From Incurvaria masculella (lineage: Eukaryota; Arthropoda; Insecta; Lepidoptera; Incurvariidae), in the NCBI GenBank assembly GCA_946894095.1, contig OX335665.1, positions 8,504,001 through 8,568,000 of the forward strand: a stretch of DNA of 64,000 bases, given 5' to 3'. A program made the translations under genes and the position numbers. The notes beneath the pieces are model-generated. The model was not told the DNA's origin and made no database searches. It saw only the letters and a program-made list of their open reading frames with translations. Positions 63,080-64,000 of this stretch are shown here, piece after piece. Every line of letters starts with the position of its first letter. Position 1 is the stretch's first letter.

Positions 63080-63620
63080 TTAAGGTGGCCCATCCCGCTC
63101 ATCCAAATAAAAAGGGAAAGAAGATCACGCCCATATTTCTTGTCAGAGATCCAAAATTTTGCTCAAAATAGCTTTATTTGATCGAACTAGATGTCTGATG
63201 ACAATTGGCATTGTAAAATCATGTTTGGTTTCTAAGTTATAAGGTCCGAAAGTTCGAATTTTTCGCGCGTTTTATACAATAACTTTGGAGGTGGATAACG
63301 ATAAAGTAAGAACATCTTAAAAAAATTAGTCATCAGAAATGTCTTATTTAATCATGATTTATAATCTATTTGGTTTTTGTTAGATTTTTGACTACAGCGG
63401 TCGTGGTTTACTTTTAGCTATAAGTCGTCTTGTAATTAAAATTTTCGTAAATCTTACTAAATCATACACTATGCACATTGTCTTTTTTGTGGACGTGTTG
63501 CATCTTCCTCATCACGAAGCCAGTCTCATTCTTTGAAACAGAGAAGGTCCCAGAGCGCTACAGCACGGTTTTGTACCGAGCCCGCGAATGAGTTAGTCCC
63601 GCCGGGTTGGGCCACCTTAA
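63080..63620 (+). repeat. F1 MITE, complete copy
   Basis: TTAAGGTGGCCCATCCCGCT to GGGTTGGGCCACCTTAA, directly after the F7 copy and before the GC-rich end of the window. Confidence 0.88.
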
Positions 63621-63775
63621 GGCCGAGTGCTAGGTGCGAGGTACCGGCGGCGAGGCGCGGCGGCGCGGGGTGGGACGCGGCGGGGAGAGGTAGCGAGCTG
63701 CCGCCGAAACTCTGCGGACGTGCGGTGAATGCGACCGCGCGGCGCGGGGCTCACATGCAGCCACATTTAAACAGA
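63621..63775. other. GC-rich, CpG-dense stretch at window end
   Basis: GAGGTACCGGCGGCGAGGCG, GGACGCGGCGGGGAGAGGTA and CGACCGCGCGGCGCGGGGC. The adjoining open frame begins inside the F1 MITE, so it is not a gene by itself. It may be the promoter or first exon of a gene beyond the window. Confidence 0.35.
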
Positions 63776-64000
63776 TATGATATGTTTATTTACTCACAAT
63801 TCTTAAAAAACGTGTGTTGCTAAATAATATATGGGAAGTTTGGGCCCCCGACAATACTGTGAATTTCCTAAACCTATATTTTACGATAAAAAAAAGATGT
63901 ATATTGAGAGTAAGATTGGGGGATGATGGATGGGATGATTATTATACTAGTCAATGCGTTTGGTTTGTTTGCGTTAAGTTTCTGAACCTTATGGAATGAG

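Overview
This is eukaryotic, insect-type DNA, and most likely from a moth or butterfly (Lepidoptera). It is AT-rich intergenic and intronic sequence packed with interspersed repeats. Several repeats match, from memory, types common in lepidopteran genomes: the GTCC-rich repeat ending near CTCGCACTTGGCCGG, the palindromic repeat beginning AACCGACTTCAAA, and TTAA-flanked MITEs. There are no bacterial-style operons, no rRNA genes, no CRISPR arrays and no convincing stand-alone tRNA genes. The species assignment is inference.

Layout. 1-7 kb: nested MITEs and one possible terminal exon of a host gene (1479-1695). 7.0-14.5 kb: a complete BEL/Pao LTR retrotransposon on the minus strand. It has 858/846-bp LTRs, a 5-bp target duplication GTTAC, a primer binding site matching the 3' end of tRNA-Tyr, gag-protease and pol, and reading-frame breaks in gag and between gag and pol. 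14.5-31 kb: SINEs, MITEs and a deep nest at 18.7-21.8 kb, where a MITE holds a SINE and a 5'-truncated Jockey-like LINE (12-bp target duplication), and the LINE holds a mariner element with an uninterrupted 341-residue DD34D transposase. 31-35.9 kb: hairpin MITEs, LINE pieces and AT-rich sequence.

35.97-47.7 kb: the only clear host gene, on the plus strand. I could assemble nine consecutive coding exons whose splice phases agree at all eight junctions. They give about 1,424 residues, open at the 5' side, ending at a stop at 47449 and followed by AATAAA signals. The product has a basic RRAKR site, a sequon-rich segment and two similar short helical segments. I do not recognise the family. Its introns carry two minisatellites, a foldback element, a duplicated MITE that brackets exon 6, and LINE and SINE copies.

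47.7-64 kb: more SINEs, LINE 3' fragments and MITEs, ending in a GC-rich stretch that may belong to another gene.

Recurring families, labelled for this report: F1 = TTAA-flanked MITE of about 545 bp with termini GGTGGCCCAACCCG (9 copies); F2 = TTAA-flanked MITE of about 450-650 bp ending GTCACGACAGCC-TTAA-like; F3 = GTCC-rich lepidopteran repeat; F4 = MITE with GCCTATTCCTGGAATTCC ends; F5 = palindromic AACCGACTTCAAAG element; F7 = MITE with long inverted ends containing GAAAACCACTGTTCC. The most notable repeat is a SINE superfamily in which one shared body is joined to a 5S-rRNA-derived head in some copies and tRNA-derived heads in others.
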